A DNA stretch of 64,000 bases from SAR202 cluster bacterium bin16 (GCA_002238425.1 MPMJ01000008.1:1-64000), one strand, 5' to 3'. Shown: positions 42,753 to 52,462, numbered from the stretch's first letter. Numbers and translations are program-made. Notes: generated by a model not told the origin, from the sequence alone.

Positions 42753-43727
42753 TTACGCGAGCACGTCGCTGGCGAGGGCGACCGCGCCGAGCGCTCCGGC
42801 CTCCGCGCCGAGGGCGGGCGGGACGACGGGCGTGAGCTTGCCGATGCCTGCGAACGACTGCTCGCGCATCAGGGCGACGGCGGGGGCGATGTAGGCGTCC
42901 CATTCGTTGGAGAGCCCGCCGCCGATGATGATCTTCGCGGGGTTGAGCAGGTTCACGAGGCTCGTGAGGCCCGCGCCGAGGTAGACGATGGCGTCGGCGA
43001 CGATGTCCTGCGCCAGCGCGTCGCCGGAGCGGCAGGCTGCGAAGATGTCGCGGGCCGTCAGCCCTTCCTGGTTGGTGTCGTGCAACGCGGTGGCCATGGA
43101 GGAGCGCTCGCCCGCGGTAATGCGTTCTGTGGCGATACGCGCGAGCGCCGTGCCGGAACAGAGCGACTCCCACGCGCCGGGAGTCGTGCTTGCGCCGTAG
43201 GGGCCGTGGGCGTCCACGGTCATGTGCCCGACCTCTCCCGCGTATCCGGCGGCACCGGTGAAGAGCCTGCCGTCGATGATGATGCCAGCCCCGATACCGG
43301 TGCTGATGGTGAGGAAGACGAGGTCCTGCACGTCCTTGCCTGCGCCGTAGCGCTGCTCGCCGAGCGCGGCGATGTTCGCGTCGTTGCCGATGGCGACCGG
43401 CATCCCGAGGAGCTGGCTGAGCATCGCGACCACGGGTGTGTTCGACATCGTGGACAGGTGTGGGGAGTGCACGATGGTTCCGGCGCGCGCGTCTATCGCG
43501 CCAGCAGCGGCCACGCCTGCGGAGCCGATGTCGTCCGTCCCCAGCCCCGCCTGCGCCATGGCCGCGCGGGCAGTTTCCGCCATCGCGGATATGACACGCT
43601 CCGCCTTCTCCCGCGATGGCGTCTCCGCGACGGCGGACGCGAGCGTTGTGCCGTCGGGTCGTGCGGCGAGGGCGAGTATCTTCGTGCCGCCGACGTCTAT
43701 GCCGAGGACTGCGTTGCTATCGGTCAT
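42753..43727 (-). CDS. ROK-family sugar kinase (glucokinase-like)
   Basis: A 324-residue kinase. VLGIDVGGTKILALAARPDG is the phosphate-1 loop, AAAGAIDARAGTIVHSPHLS the ROK region, VAIGNDANIAALGEQRYGAG contains the catalytic Asp, and VFLTISTGIGAGIIIDGRLF follows. The zinc site expected after EVGHMTVDAHGPYGA is degraded: the usual CxCGxxGCxE cysteines are replaced (PYGASTTPGAWESLCSG). ATG 43727 is chosen over an earlier start in the glycosyltransferase spacer. Substrate is probably a hexose. Confidence 0.87.
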   Translation of the reverse strand: MTDSNAVLGIDVGGTKILALAARPDGTTLASAVAETPSREKAERVISAMAETARAAMAQAGLGTDDIGSAGVAAAGAIDARAGTIVHSPHLSTMSNTPVVAMLSQLLGMPVAIGNDANIAALGEQRYGAGKDVQDLVFLTISTGIGAGIIIDGRLFTGAAGYAGEVGHMTVDAHGPYGASTTPGAWESLCSGTALARIATERITAGERSSMATALHDTNQEGLTARDIFAACRSGDALAQDIVADAIVYLGAGLTSLVNLLNPAKIIIGGGLSNEWDAYIAPAVALMREQSFAGIGKLTPVVPPALGAEAGALGAVALASDVLA

Positions 43728-43772
43728 CGCTCTCCACAAAGGCCGGACGTTCAGGAGCCGCCACAACGCCCG

Positions 43773-45029
43773 CTATGTTACCCCGGCGAGCGAGTTCATC
43801 AAGCGGAGATGGTCCTTGAGCAGGCGGGTCGTCAGGAAGTGCTCGCGGACGTGCTCCTTGCCCCGCTTCCCCATCTCCTTGCGTGTGCGCTCGTCCTCCA
43901 GTAGTGCACGGATGGCGTCCACGAACTCCTGTGTGGTGCCCGCGACGGGACCGGCGCGTCCGTAGTCCAGTTGGAGGGGGATGCCTCCGGCCTCGCTTCC
44001 CACAAGGACTTTCGATTTCCAGAGCGCCTCGGAGATGACGAGCCCGAACCCTTCACGGATGGACTTCTGCAGCAGGACGTCGGCGGCGCTCTGGAAGGCG
44101 TTCACCTCCAGGTTGCCGACGCCGTTGAGGTTTGTCAGCACGTGGATGTCGTAGTCCTCGCCGGCCTTCCGGACGATGCGTTCGTAGAACGACCACGCTT
44201 CGGGGTCGTCGTTCGCCATCGCGGCGACCATGAGCAGTTGCAGGCCGGGGTACTCGTCCTTGAGCGCCTTGTAGACGTCCAGTACGCCGAGCGGATCCTT
44301 CCATGGGTCGAACCGTGATATCTGGGCGATGATGGGCCGGTCCGGGTCGATCTCGTAGCGGGCGAGGATGTCGCGGATGACGACGGGCGATATCTCCGAG
44401 TTCTTGGTGCTCGTGGGGTCTATCGCGGGCCAGATGATCTCCAGTTTCGGGCCGGTGATGGCCTCCTTCACGTACTCCGCGAGGGTGAAGACGAGCGCGT
44501 CGTAGATGGAGATGTAGCCGCGCAGGAAGCCCCACACCTCCGGCAGCGCTTCCGTCGTGTCGAGGTGGCAGCGCCACACCCACTTCGCGCCGAGCATGTC
44601 CGGATCGCGCTCGCGCAGGTACTCCAGGATGCCGGCGGGCTGGGGGTCGTGGATGTAGACGAAGTCGTACTTCCCGTCCATCGCGCCGGCGTTCGCCTCG
44701 TTGGTCTCCCGCCAGAGGTCGGCCATCGCCTTGTTCCAGGGTATGTACATGCCCTGCATGGCGTTGTGCATGCTCTTGGTGACGTTGAAGAACTCCGCGG
44801 AAGCTTCCATGACGTGCCAGTGAGCGTCGATGCCCACGTCGCGCAGGAGTGGGATGAAGCTGTTGAGTATCTCGGCGACGCCTCCGCCGAACGCGGTCGC
44901 GTTCAGGTGCAGCACCCGCGCGTCCTTCAGGGGCGCGGCGAGAGCCCGGAGCTCTGCTATGCGCTCCTCGCCAACGTGCGGTTCATACTCGTGCAGCGCT
45001 TTGGGGGTGATGGGAACGGGAGTGGGCAT
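43773..45029 (-). CDS. GT4 glycosyltransferase, trehalose synthase (TreT)-like
   Basis: A 418-residue retaining glycosyltransferase of family GT4. RVLHLNATAFGGGVAEILNS is the donor-domain start typical of TreT/trehalose phosphorylase-like enzymes, IAQISRFDPWKDPLGVLDVY gives the conserved RFDPWKD, and LQKSIREGFGLVISEALWKS the E-x7-E donor motif. TreT makes trehalose from ADP-glucose and glucose; sugar specificity here is inferred. It is directly adjacent (0 bases) to a divergent paralogue and upstream of a ROK kinase, consistent with glucose/trehalose metabolism. Confidence 0.85.
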   Translation of the reverse strand: MPTPVPITPKALHEYEPHVGEERIAELRALAAPLKDARVLHLNATAFGGGVAEILNSFIPLLRDVGIDAHWHVMEASAEFFNVTKSMHNAMQGMYIPWNKAMADLWRETNEANAGAMDGKYDFVYIHDPQPAGILEYLRERDPDMLGAKWVWRCHLDTTEALPEVWGFLRGYISIYDALVFTLAEYVKEAITGPKLEIIWPAIDPTSTKNSEISPVVIRDILARYEIDPDRPIIAQISRFDPWKDPLGVLDVYKALKDEYPGLQLLMVAAMANDDPEAWSFYERIVRKAGEDYDIHVLTNLNGVGNLEVNAFQSAADVLLQKSIREGFGLVISEALWKSKVLVGSEAGGIPLQLDYGRAGPVAGTTQEFVDAIRALLEDERTRKEMGKRGKEHVREHFLTTRLLKDHLRLMNSLAGVT

Positions 45030-46298
45030 TCAGCGCCTCGAGGTTCGCTGCCGTCGCTTCAGCATCTGCTGGAAGACCTTCAGGTAGTTGGCGAGGTAGT
45101 TCGTGATGAGGTGGCGACGGGCAACGTGCCGGTGTGCGGCCTGGCCGAGGCGGGCTGCTGTTCTGGGGCTTCTCAGCAACCGCTCGATGGCGGCGGCCTG
45201 CTCCTCCGTACTGTCGGCGAGCAGCGCCGTTCTCCCTTCGATGAGCAGGGCCTCAGCGACGGAACTGCGGGCGCTGACGATGGGGCGGGACTGCCACATC
45301 TCCTCCAGCAGTTCCACGGAGATGCCGCGCGGGTAGCCCTCGTGGATCAGCACGGTCGCCTCTTCGCGCAGGGCGGAGAGCTCGACATTGCCGACCCTGT
45401 CCATCTCCGTGAGCACCAGCACGCCCCCCAACTGCTGCGCGCGCTCGCGCAGGACGTTCAGCCTCTGGTCCAGCCCCGGTTCGTCGGAGACGAGGTGCGT
45501 GATGACGAGTTGCACGTCCGGGCGGTGCTGCCGGACGAGAGCGAAGGTGTCCAGCACCCGCTCGGGGTCGTCGTCGCGCATGCTCAACACGATCTGGCCG
45601 ATCACCGGGAGGTTCACGTCCAGCCCGCGCTGGGCGAGGATCGTTTCGCGCACCTCGTCGGATACGGGGCGCGCGCTGGGGCTGAGCGGGTCGACGCCCG
45701 GCGTGACCACGAAGTTGCGGGGCGTTGGAGCGTCGTCGCGGATGAACGGCTTGTAGTCGTAGACCGACGCGTTGAAATCGTCTGCGTGCTGCCGGATGAG
45801 CGACCATGCGTTCGCAGTGGCGTTCCGGTAGTCCCGGTGGGAGTGCCACAGCCAGGTGCCAGGAGGAGGGTGTCCGTGCAGATGCGTGAGCGCCGCGTGG
45901 AGCCCGACCGACGCGGAGTGGTGCACGACGACGATGTCGAACTCCTCGTCGAACACCTGGGCGTTGCCCTGGTTGAAGTCGCGCCATTCGCTCTCGCGGT
46001 TCTCGTGCCATCCGGGGTAGCCGGAGAGCGCGCGGCGGAGCGCCCGGTCCATCTCCACGTACTCGGCGGCTATCCGCACCTGCTGCCACTGGATGTTCAG
46101 CCCGAGGTCTGCCAGCAGCGGAACGGAGCTCTGGAGCAGCCGGCGCACGGCGCCGCTCGCAGCGGGAGAGGAGAGGTAGAGCACGCGCGCGCCCTGCAGA
46201 GGCGCGGCTGCCGCGCGGAGCGAATCGATGGCGGCGTCGCCGACGAACTGGGCGTACTGGTCTATGGAGTGTGTGCTGGTTGCGACGCTTCCGAACAT
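45030..46298 (-). CDS. Divergent TreT-like paralogue with degraded catalytic motifs
   Basis: A 422-residue homologue of the next gene, same layout (RVLYLSSPAASGAVRRLLQS at the start, LWHSHRDYRNATANAW in the middle). The RFDPWKD motif is replaced by IGQIVLSMRDDDPERVLDTF and EGFGLVISEALW by HEGYPRGISVELLEEMW. It may have a different donor or be a regulatory or structural partner of the active copy, with which it forms a two-gene unit. Stop and start codons touch without overlap. Confidence 0.8.
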   Translation of the reverse strand: MFGSVATSTHSIDQYAQFVGDAAIDSLRAAAAPLQGARVLYLSSPAASGAVRRLLQSSVPLLADLGLNIQWQQVRIAAEYVEMDRALRRALSGYPGWHENRESEWRDFNQGNAQVFDEEFDIVVVHHSASVGLHAALTHLHGHPPPGTWLWHSHRDYRNATANAWSLIRQHADDFNASVYDYKPFIRDDAPTPRNFVVTPGVDPLSPSARPVSDEVRETILAQRGLDVNLPVIGQIVLSMRDDDPERVLDTFALVRQHRPDVQLVITHLVSDEPGLDQRLNVLRERAQQLGGVLVLTEMDRVGNVELSALREEATVLIHEGYPRGISVELLEEMWQSRPIVSARSSVAEALLIEGRTALLADSTEEQAAAIERLLRSPRTAARLGQAAHRHVARRHLITNYLANYLKVFQQMLKRRQRTSRR

Positions 46299-46402
46299 CC
46301 GCCTGCCGCCCGCCCGCCGTGCGCTCAGCGCCAGCGTGGCGTCTGCGAACGATTATCCGGGACGCTTCGGAGGCGGTCAACACAACTGCGCCCCGTTCGT
46401 CC

Positions 46403-46408
46403 TATAAT
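46403..46408 (+). promoter_or_regulatory. -10 box (TATAAT) upstream of the VOC gene
   Basis: CCTATAATCG, 46 bases before ATG 46455; no good -35 is visible. A strong ribosome site AAGGAGG at 46442-46448 precedes the gene. Confidence 0.45.
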
Positions 46409-46454
46409 CGCGCCGTTCACACGGATGCTTACCGGACGCTTAAGGAGGCGTTAG

Positions 46455-47321
46455 ATGACGGACTACGACCGCACCGACCAGGACTTTGGCAACATCGTCT
46501 CTCTCGATCACGTCAACCTCACCGTGCCCGACCAGCAGATGTCGACGCTCTTCCACATCGTCGGTATGGGTCACACCCGCGACCCCTACATGACCGTCGG
46601 GTTGGAGAACATGTGGGTGAACATCGGCAGGGAGCAGTTCCATCTCCCGACGCGGGACTCGGCGCAGGTGCTCCGCGGCCGCATCGGCCTCGTTACGCCG
46701 GATGTCGACGAGTTGGAGGAGCGCCTCGACAGGATGGCGTCCCGGTTCGAAGGGACGCAGTTCGCCGTTGAGCGGGAAGGGCGCAACCTCGACGTGACCG
46801 GCCCGTGGGGCAACCGGTTCCGCTGCCACCCGGCGGACGGCGAGCGCCTGGGCGGCGCGAACATCGGCCTGGAGTACCTTATCTTCAACGTTCCGGCAGG
46901 CACCGCGCCGGGCATCGCCCGCTTCTACGGGCAGGTCATGGGCGCGACGACCGACCTCGTTGAGCGTCGGGGCTCTCCAACGGCGCGAGTGCAGGCGGGC
47001 AGGCACCAGGCGATGCTCTTCCGGGAGGACCCGGACGAATCGCGGCCCTACGACAACCACCACATCGCGGTCTACATCGCGGACTTCTCCGGCCCGCACA
47101 AGGCGCTGCAGGAGATGGACCTCGTCACGGAGGAGAGCAACGCCTCGCAGTACCGGTTCGTGAACATCACCGACCCTGAGACGGGCGAGACGCTCTACGA
47201 ACTGGAGCACGAGGTGCGGAGCATGGTGCATCCGATGTACGGGCGTGAGCTTGTGAACCGCAACCCGGTGCAGTCGTTGCAGGTCTATCGCAGGGGCGCA
47301 GACGCGCTGATGGTGGGGTAG
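46455..47321 (+). CDS. VOC (glyoxalase/extradiol-dioxygenase fold) protein
   Basis: A 288-residue protein with two vicinal-oxygen-chelate modules. The first contains VSLDHVNLTVPDQQMSTLFH and MWVNIGREQFHLP, the second YLIFNVPAGTAPGIARFYGQ and HHIAVYIADFSGPHKALQEM; paired His/Glu metal ligands are present in HVN, QFHLP, HHIA and ELEHEV. It is not a clear dioxygenase or glyoxalase; the substrate is unknown. ATG 46455 has AAGGAGGCGTTAG upstream. It diverges from the glycosyltransferase operon. Confidence 0.82.
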   Translation: MTDYDRTDQDFGNIVSLDHVNLTVPDQQMSTLFHIVGMGHTRDPYMTVGLENMWVNIGREQFHLPTRDSAQVLRGRIGLVTPDVDELEERLDRMASRFEGTQFAVEREGRNLDVTGPWGNRFRCHPADGERLGGANIGLEYLIFNVPAGTAPGIARFYGQVMGATTDLVERRGSPTARVQAGRHQAMLFREDPDESRPYDNHHIAVYIADFSGPHKALQEMDLVTEESNASQYRFVNITDPETGETLYELEHEVRSMVHPMYGRELVNRNPVQSLQVYRRGADALMVG

Positions 47322-47337
47322 GGCAGGACGGTCCGGC

Positions 47338-48297
47338 CTAGGCCGAACCGCCTCTGATCTGCGTCCGGCGCTCCGGCTGCTCAGCGCCGTCGCCACGCAA
47401 CTGCTTCGGCAGGACGAACTCCACGTCCTCCCGCGTCACCTCAACCGTCTCGACGGAGTCGGGCTGAAGGAAGTCGATGACGCCCTCCACGAGCGATTCC
47501 GGCGTGGACGCGCCCGACGTGATGCCGACGCGTTCCTTACCCTCCAGCCAGGCGAGGTCTATCGCCGATGCGTCGTCCACGAGGTAGGACGGCACGCCCG
47601 TCTGCTCGGCGACCTCGCGAAGCCGGTTGCAGTTGGAGCTGTTCTGCGCTCCGACGACGATGACCACGTCCACCTGCTGCGCCAGCTCTTTCACCGCGTC
47701 CTGCCGGTTTGTCGTGGCGTAGCAGATATCGTTCCGCGCGACGATGTTCGGGAAGCGCTCGCGCAGTGTCCCGATAATCTCGTGAGTGTCGTCCACGCTC
47801 AACGTCGTCTGCGTGAGCGCGACGACACGGTCGGGGTCGGCGACAGACGCGCTCTGGGCGTCGTCGTCGTTGTCGACGAGTTGCGATGCCTCGGGCGACT
47901 GTCCGAGGGTGCCGATGACCTCAGGATGGCCCTCGTGACCGACGACGATGATGGAGTAGCCCTCGCGGGCGTACTTCTTCGACTCCATGTGCACCTTGGT
48001 GACGAGCGGGCAGGTGGCGTCGATGACGGTCAGGTCGCGCTCTTCCGCCGCCTTCCAGACCTCAGGGGCGACGCCGTGTGCGCTGAAGATGATGGTCGAA
48101 CTGTTCGGGGCCTCGTCGGTCTCTTCAATGAAGATGGCGCCCTTCCTCCGGAGACTGTCCACGACGTGCTTGTTGTGGACGATCTCATGCCGGACGTAGA
48201 CGGGAGCGCCGAACCGTTCGAGCGCGAGTTCAACGATGTCTATCGCGCGTACGACGCCTGCACAGAAACCACGGGGAGAGCCGAGCACCAGTTGCAT
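47338..48297 (-). CDS. ispH: 4-hydroxy-3-methylbut-2-enyl diphosphate reductase
   Basis: A 319-residue iron-sulfur enzyme making IPP and DMAPP, the last step of the MEP isoprenoid pathway. The three cluster cysteines are in [31 protein letters not shown] and [29 protein letters not shown] and [14 protein letters not shown] carry substrate-site residues. A C-terminal extension with [14 protein letters not shown] is variable in the family. The start is ATG 48297 with a TGGTATCAT box 6 bases upstream, so probably leaderless. Confidence 0.95.
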   Translation of the reverse strand: MQLVLGSPRGFCAGVVRAIDIVELALERFGAPVYVRHEIVHNKHVVDSLRRKGAIFIEETDEAPNSSTIIFSAHGVAPEVWKAAEERDLTVIDATCPLVTKVHMESKKYAREGYSIIVVGHEGHPEVIGTLGQSPEASQLVDNDDDAQSASVADPDRVVALTQTTLSVDDTHEIIGTLRERFPNIVARNDICYATTNRQDAVKELAQQVDVVIVVGAQNSSNCNRLREVAEQTGVPSYLVDDASAIDLAWLEGKERVGITSGASTPESLVEGVIDFLQPDSVETVEVTREDVEFVLPKQLRGDGAEQPERRTQIRGGSA

Positions 48298-48303
48298 GCG
48301 CCC

Positions 48304-48309
48304 ATGATA
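48304..48309 (-). promoter_or_regulatory. Extended -10 box giving a probable leaderless mRNA (ispH)
   Basis: On the minus strand TGG-TATCAT ends 6 bases before the ATG of ispH, in the short gap after purM. Confidence 0.55.
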
Positions 48310-48320
48310 CCAGCGCAGCG

Positions 48321-49427
48321 CTAGCCTTGGGTAAACGCGCTGCCCTCTCCCACGAGACCCTGCCCCGGTAGCACGACCTGACGCCTGCCTTCGCGCACCG
48401 TCCCGATGACCGACGCCTCGCCCCCGGCAGCGGCGATGGCCGCGAGCGCCGCGCCGGCGGACGACGCTGGCACCACGGCGCAGAAACCGATGCCCATGTT
48501 GTAGACGCGGTACATCTCGTCGAGCGCCACGTTGCCCTCGCGCTGGATCACCTCGAAGATGGGCTGTGGCGCGGGCAGGGCATCGAGGTGGTATTCGACG
48601 TCGGCGTCGAGGCGGAGCAGGTTCAGCAGGCCGTCGCCGGATATGTGTGCGAGGCCGTGCACGTCAACGCCGTCGCGCAGCATGGCCGTGACCTCCGGCA
48701 CGTATACGTGCGTGCGGCGCAGCAACTCCTCGCCCACGGTACGCCCGCACTCCGGCAGCGCAAGGCCGACGGTCTCGTGTGCGTCCCCACTCAGCAGGAG
48801 GCTGCGCGCGAGCGTGAGCCCGTTCGCGTGGATGCCGTTGCTCGCCATGCCGATGACCGCGTCGCCGGGACGGATCGCCGCGCCGGTGATGGGCGCCGCG
48901 CCGTCCTCCAGCACGCCCACGCACGTCGCGGAGATATCGAACGCGTATCCCTCGTGAGGACCGGTGAGCGTGTCGGGGTGCTGCGAGAGTTCGCCGCCGA
49001 CGATGGCGACGCGTGCGCGCTCTGCGGCGTCGCGCATCCCTTTGCCGAGCGCGGCCAGCATATCCCCGTGCGGATGCTGGAGCGCGATGTAGTCCACGAG
49101 CGCGATGGGCCGGGCACCGGTGCAGATGATGTCGTTCACGTTGACGGCGACGCAGTCCCAGCCGATGGACTCAAAGTCGCCGGTAAGTTGCGCGAGCACG
49201 CTCTTGGAGCCGACGCCGTCCGTCGATATCGCGAGGGAGAGGCGCTCGTTGAGCGGCAGGACGGCGGCGAAGAAGCCGCCGGGCACCGGCGATGGGCCGA
49301 CGCCTTCAACGAACGCGGAGGTCTGCGATACCCAGTGCAGCAGACCGGAGAGACCTTTGGCCGCTTCGTCTGTGTCGACGCCGGAGGAAGCGTACGTCTG
49401 CTGCCCTGATGGAGTGTCGTCAGGCAT
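48321..49427 (-). CDS. purM: Phosphoribosylformylglycinamidine cyclo-ligase
   Basis: A 368-residue AIR synthetase of purine synthesis. [40 protein letters not shown] and [13 protein letters not shown] are the ATP-site and dimer motifs; [20 protein letters not shown] matches the C-terminal signature with GGG replaced by SGDG. ATG 49427 overlaps the upstream dehydrogenase stop by 8 bases. N-terminal [16 protein letters not shown] agrees with the PurM start (Y-x-x-AGVDI). Confidence 0.93.
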   Translation of the reverse strand: MPDDTPSGQQTYASSGVDTDEAAKGLSGLLHWVSQTSAFVEGVGPSPVPGGFFAAVLPLNERLSLAISTDGVGSKSVLAQLTGDFESIGWDCVAVNVNDIICTGARPIALVDYIALQHPHGDMLAALGKGMRDAAERARVAIVGGELSQHPDTLTGPHEGYAFDISATCVGVLEDGAAPITGAAIRPGDAVIGMASNGIHANGLTLARSLLLSGDAHETVGLALPECGRTVGEELLRRTHVYVPEVTAMLRDGVDVHGLAHISGDGLLNLLRLDADVEYHLDALPAPQPIFEVIQREGNVALDEMYRVYNMGIGFCAVVPASSAGAALAAIAAAGGEASVIGTVREGRRQVVLPGQGLVGEGSAFTQG

Positions 49428-50574
49428 GGAGCGTCCGGGCGGTCTTCGCTATCGTTTCGCCTGCGGCGCGCGTGCCGCCGACCGGCTGGCCGTACTCTCC
49501 TATGGCTAGAGCGCCGCTCTTGAGCGACTCCTCCACCGCCCGGCGGGTCAGCTCCGCTGCCGCGCCCTCGCCGAGGTAGTCGAGCATCATCGCGAGCGTG
49601 AGCACCTGCGAGACGGGGTTCGCCTTGTCCTGCCCCGCGATGTCGGGCGCGGAGCCGTGGATCGGCTCCGAGGAAGCGGGGGCGGCGCCGGTGGTGCCGG
49701 AGGGCGGGGAGCCGGGGATCGGCTCGAAGTAGGCGTGGTCGTCGCCGATGTTGCCGGAGGGGCAGAGGCCGATGCCTCCGACCGTTCCGCCGCCGAGATC
49801 GCTGAGGATGTCGCCGAGGAAGTTCTCCATCACCAGCACGTCGAAATGCTGCGGACGCACGACCAGCGCCTGCGCTGCCGCGTCGGCGTACAGGTGCTCG
49901 CTCTGCACGTCGGGGAACTCCTCGGCTACCTCATCGAATACACGCCGGAAGAACGCCATGGACGGAAGCACGTTCGCCTTGTCCACACACGTTACGCGGC
50001 GCACGCCGTCCGACGGCGCTCCGTTCCGCTGCAGGGCAATCTCGAACGCCCGCCGGACGACGCGCTCCGTTCCCTTGCGCGTGATCAGCAGGGTGTCCGC
50101 TGCTGCGTCGTTGGTCTGCACGCCCTTGCCGCGTGAGAGATACAGCCCTTCCGTGTTTTCCCGAACGATGACGTAGTCAACTTCGCCGGGCTCCGCCTTG
50201 ATGGGCGCCTCCGCCCCGGGCAGCAGCCGGATGGGGCGCACGTTGGCGTACACGTCCAGGCCGGTGCGGAGCACGCCGCCGAGCACGCCGGCCTCCGTGC
50301 CGTCCGGGAAGCGCACCTCCGGCAGCCCCACCGGGCCCTTCATGGTCGCGTCCGCGGCCCGGACGGCTGCGATCGACTCCGCCGAGAGGTTCGCGCCGGT
50401 CTCCTGGTAGAGCGCAGCACCGCCGCGATGGACGTCCAGGTTCAGGTGGAAGCCGCCCGACGCCTCCTCCACCGCCTCCAGCACCGCGAGCGCCGCGTCG
50501 GTGAGTTCAGGGCCGATGCCGTCGCCGGGGATGATGACGACGTTGTGTTCGCGCTTGCCAGTGGAGTCTGCCAT
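49420..50574 (-). CDS. Isocitrate/isopropylmalate dehydrogenase family protein
   Basis: A 384-residue beta-decarboxylating dehydrogenase. VVIIPGDGIGPELTDAALAV, VIVRENTEGLYLSRGKGVQ and MENFLGDILSDLGGGTVGGI are the family signatures; RENTEGLY and the tartrate-dehydrogenase-like region suggest leuB/TtuC-like substrates rather than citrate. A 19-residue extra piece (EPIPGSPPSGTTGAAPASS) precedes the real SEPIHGSAPDIAGQDKANP; the 57-bp duplication probably is an assembly artefact. ATG 50574 has TGATATACT ending 8 bases upstream, a leaderless-type promoter, divergent from the phosphatase-like gene at 50699. Confidence 0.9.
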   Translation of the reverse strand: MADSTGKREHNVVIIPGDGIGPELTDAALAVLEAVEEASGGFHLNLDVHRGGAALYQETGANLSAESIAAVRAADATMKGPVGLPEVRFPDGTEAGVLGGVLRTGLDVYANVRPIRLLPGAEAPIKAEPGEVDYVIVRENTEGLYLSRGKGVQTNDAAADTLLITRKGTERVVRRAFEIALQRNGAPSDGVRRVTCVDKANVLPSMAFFRRVFDEVAEEFPDVQSEHLYADAAAQALVVRPQHFDVLVMENFLGDILSDLGGGTVGGIGLCPSGNIGDDHAYFEPIPGSPPSGTTGAAPASSEPIHGSAPDIAGQDKANPVSQVLTLAMMLDYLGEGAAAELTRRAVEESLKSGALAIGEYGQPVGGTRAAGETIAKTARTLHA

Positions 50575-50582
50575 GGCATCGG

Positions 50583-50588
50583 AGTATA
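50583..50588 (-). promoter_or_regulatory. Extended -10 box giving a probable leaderless mRNA (leuB-like gene)
   Basis: On the minus strand TGA-TATACT ends 8 bases before ATG 50574; no ribosome site is visible. Confidence 0.5.
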
Positions 50589-50698
50589 TCAACGCGCCGC
50601 GTAGGCAGGGCGCGTGTAGAATGGCCGCGCCCGCAGGCGGCGTAAACGCCGGGGGCCAATCTCATCCGCGTTCACATGCACGGACGCGCGCAGGCGGC

Positions 50699-51643
50699 AT
50701 GCTCGACGACGCTCAACTCACCGAGATGGAACAGCAGGCGTGCGCACTCGTTCATGGAGCGGGCGCCATCCTTCTCCGCTACTTCGATCAGCCCCTGAAC
50801 ATCGACTACAAGTCCGCGAACAATCGCAATCCGGTCACCGACGCCGACCATGCTGCGGACGAGTACCTCCGCGCGGAGCTGTCGCGCCTCTTCCCCGAAC
50901 ACGCCATCGTCACCGAGGAGACCGAATCGGTGGACGACGAACCGAAGGAGATCACCTGGGTGGTCGACCCGCTGGACGGCACCACGAACTTCCTGCACGG
51001 CCTGCCGATGTTCGCCTGCATGGTGTGTGCGCTGGAGCGCGGCACGCCCGTGGCGGGCGCCATCTACATCCCACACATCGGCAGCGCGGATGGTCGCGTC
51101 ATCCACACGCGGCGCGGGGGCGGCGCGTTCCAGGACGACGTGCCGCTCTCCATAGAGACGTCCGACCCGCCCCGGCGGATGGCGTCCGTCCCCGGCTACT
51201 TCCTCCGGATGTTCACGCCCCGCAAGAACATGCGCCGCCGCCTCGGAGACCTGCGGAACACGGGCAGCGCGGGCTACGAGATGGCGATGACGGCGCGCGG
51301 CGTGTTCGACTACACCGTCTTCAACGGCCCGTGGGTCTGGGACCTCGCGACGGGCATCCTCGCGGTGCAGGAGGCCGGAGGCACAGCGATGCTCCGCAAC
51401 TCCCGCACGAAGGAGTGGGCCTCGTTCGAGACGTTCGCCACCTCGCCGGACACGACTCCGCGTCCGAGCGAGCTTCGCCGCTGGCGTGGCTCGCTGGTGT
51501 TGGGGAGGCGCGAGACGGTGGAGATCATCACGTCCGGCGTTTCTCTGAAGACGTACCCCATCCGCCAGCTGCGCCAGCGCGCTGCCCGGATGTTCGGCAA
51601 GGGCCCGGTGCCCGAGGCTGCGCCCGCCGCACCGCCGAGGTAG
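50699..51643 (+). CDS. Inositol-monophosphatase-family phosphatase
   Basis: A 314-residue Mg2+-dependent, Li+-sensitive phosphatase fold (IMPase, FBPase or CysQ type). IVTEETESVDDEP is the metal-1 region, WVVDPLDGTTNFLHGLPMFA the signature (DPxDGTxNF), and WDLATGILAVQEAGGTAM the second signature (WDxAxG). It is longer than typical IMPases owing to a C-terminal basic tail. ATG 50699 is weakly supported (AGGCGG); an upstream in-frame ATG overlaps a possible -10 (TAGAAT 50617-50622). Substrate cannot be told. Confidence 0.85.
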   Translation: MLDDAQLTEMEQQACALVHGAGAILLRYFDQPLNIDYKSANNRNPVTDADHAADEYLRAELSRLFPEHAIVTEETESVDDEPKEITWVVDPLDGTTNFLHGLPMFACMVCALERGTPVAGAIYIPHIGSADGRVIHTRRGGGAFQDDVPLSIETSDPPRRMASVPGYFLRMFTPRKNMRRRLGDLRNTGSAGYEMAMTARGVFDYTVFNGPWVWDLATGILAVQEAGGTAMLRNSRTKEWASFETFATSPDTTPRPSELRRWRGSLVLGRRETVEIITSGVSLKTYPIRQLRQRAARMFGKGPVPEAAPAAPPR

Positions 51644-51685
51644 GCGCAGTAGCCAGTCTTGTTCGAATAACCGGGTAGCGTCCCT

Positions 51686-52459
51686 CTACAACCACGGCCA
51701 CGGCAGGTCGCGACGGGTGCGGGGCGACGGCAACACCGGCTCCGCAAGCACGCGTCGCATACGCTTCCGAAGCACGTGTAACTCCGCGCCATCCAACAGG
51801 GCGGCGAGCGCTCGGGCGCACGCGCCATCTGCATCGAGGTCGCCGGCCACCCGCTCGATGTCGGCGAGCAGGGCAGGGGGAATGGGCTCGCCGGAGTAGT
51901 CCCATATCACCGTGCGCAGCTTGTGGTCCTCGTGGAACGTCAGCCCGTTGTCCACGGCCCACAGGTAGCCATCCGCTCCCAGGAAGCAGTGCCCGCCCTT
52001 GCGGTCCGCGTTGTTCGCCAGCAGGTCGAAGACCGCAAGGCGGAGCGCCTCCTCCGCGTGCTCGTCGCGCAGCGTGAAGAAGTTGGAGTCGGGGTCGTGC
52101 GGCACGAAGAGTTGGAGCGAGCCCTCGCCCGCTTCTCCCTCGCGCAAGACCGTGGGTGGTATCGTTCCCCAGCCGAGCGCCCTTGCGAACTCGTACGTTG
52201 CGCACTCGCGGCGGCTCAGCGTTCCAGTGGGGAAGTCCCAAAGGGGCCGCTCGCCCGCCTGTGGTTTGTAGACGCCGTAGCCCTCCTGATCGCCGGACGA
52301 GAGCTGGACGACGAACGTGTAGTTGGAGGCGTAGGGGTGGAGCCAGCCGTCGCCGATCTCCGCCTCGCAGACGAAGCGCTCGGCGTTGGGCGACGACGGC
52401 GGCACGTCGTGCCGCCCCGCTGCTATCTCAGCGTGAGGGTAGTCGGCGTAGAGGGGCAT
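51686..52459 (-). CDS. SCO1664-family protein (PI3/4-kinase-like fold)
   Basis: A 257-residue protein. SNYTFVVQLSSGDQEGYGVY, VYKPQAGERPLWDFPTGTLS, TYEFARALGWGTIPPTVLR, and LLANNADRKGGHCFLGADGY with AVDNGLTFHEDHKLRTVIWD match the conserved SCO1664 family; the D-x-x-x-x-N ... VDNG pair recalls the catalytic and metal loops of PI3/4-kinase-like kinases. It follows DUF3090 by 3 bases, the same pair found in actinobacteria with a histidine phosphatase. Function is unproven. Confidence 0.87.
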   Translation of the reverse strand: MPLYADYPHAEIAAGRHDVPPSSPNAERFVCEAEIGDGWLHPYASNYTFVVQLSSGDQEGYGVYKPQAGERPLWDFPTGTLSRRECATYEFARALGWGTIPPTVLREGEAGEGSLQLFVPHDPDSNFFTLRDEHAEEALRLAVFDLLANNADRKGGHCFLGADGYLWAVDNGLTFHEDHKLRTVIWDYSGEPIPPALLADIERVAGDLDADGACARALAALLDGAELHVLRKRMRRVLAEPVLPSPRTRRDLPWPWL

Positions 52460-52462
52460 GGC

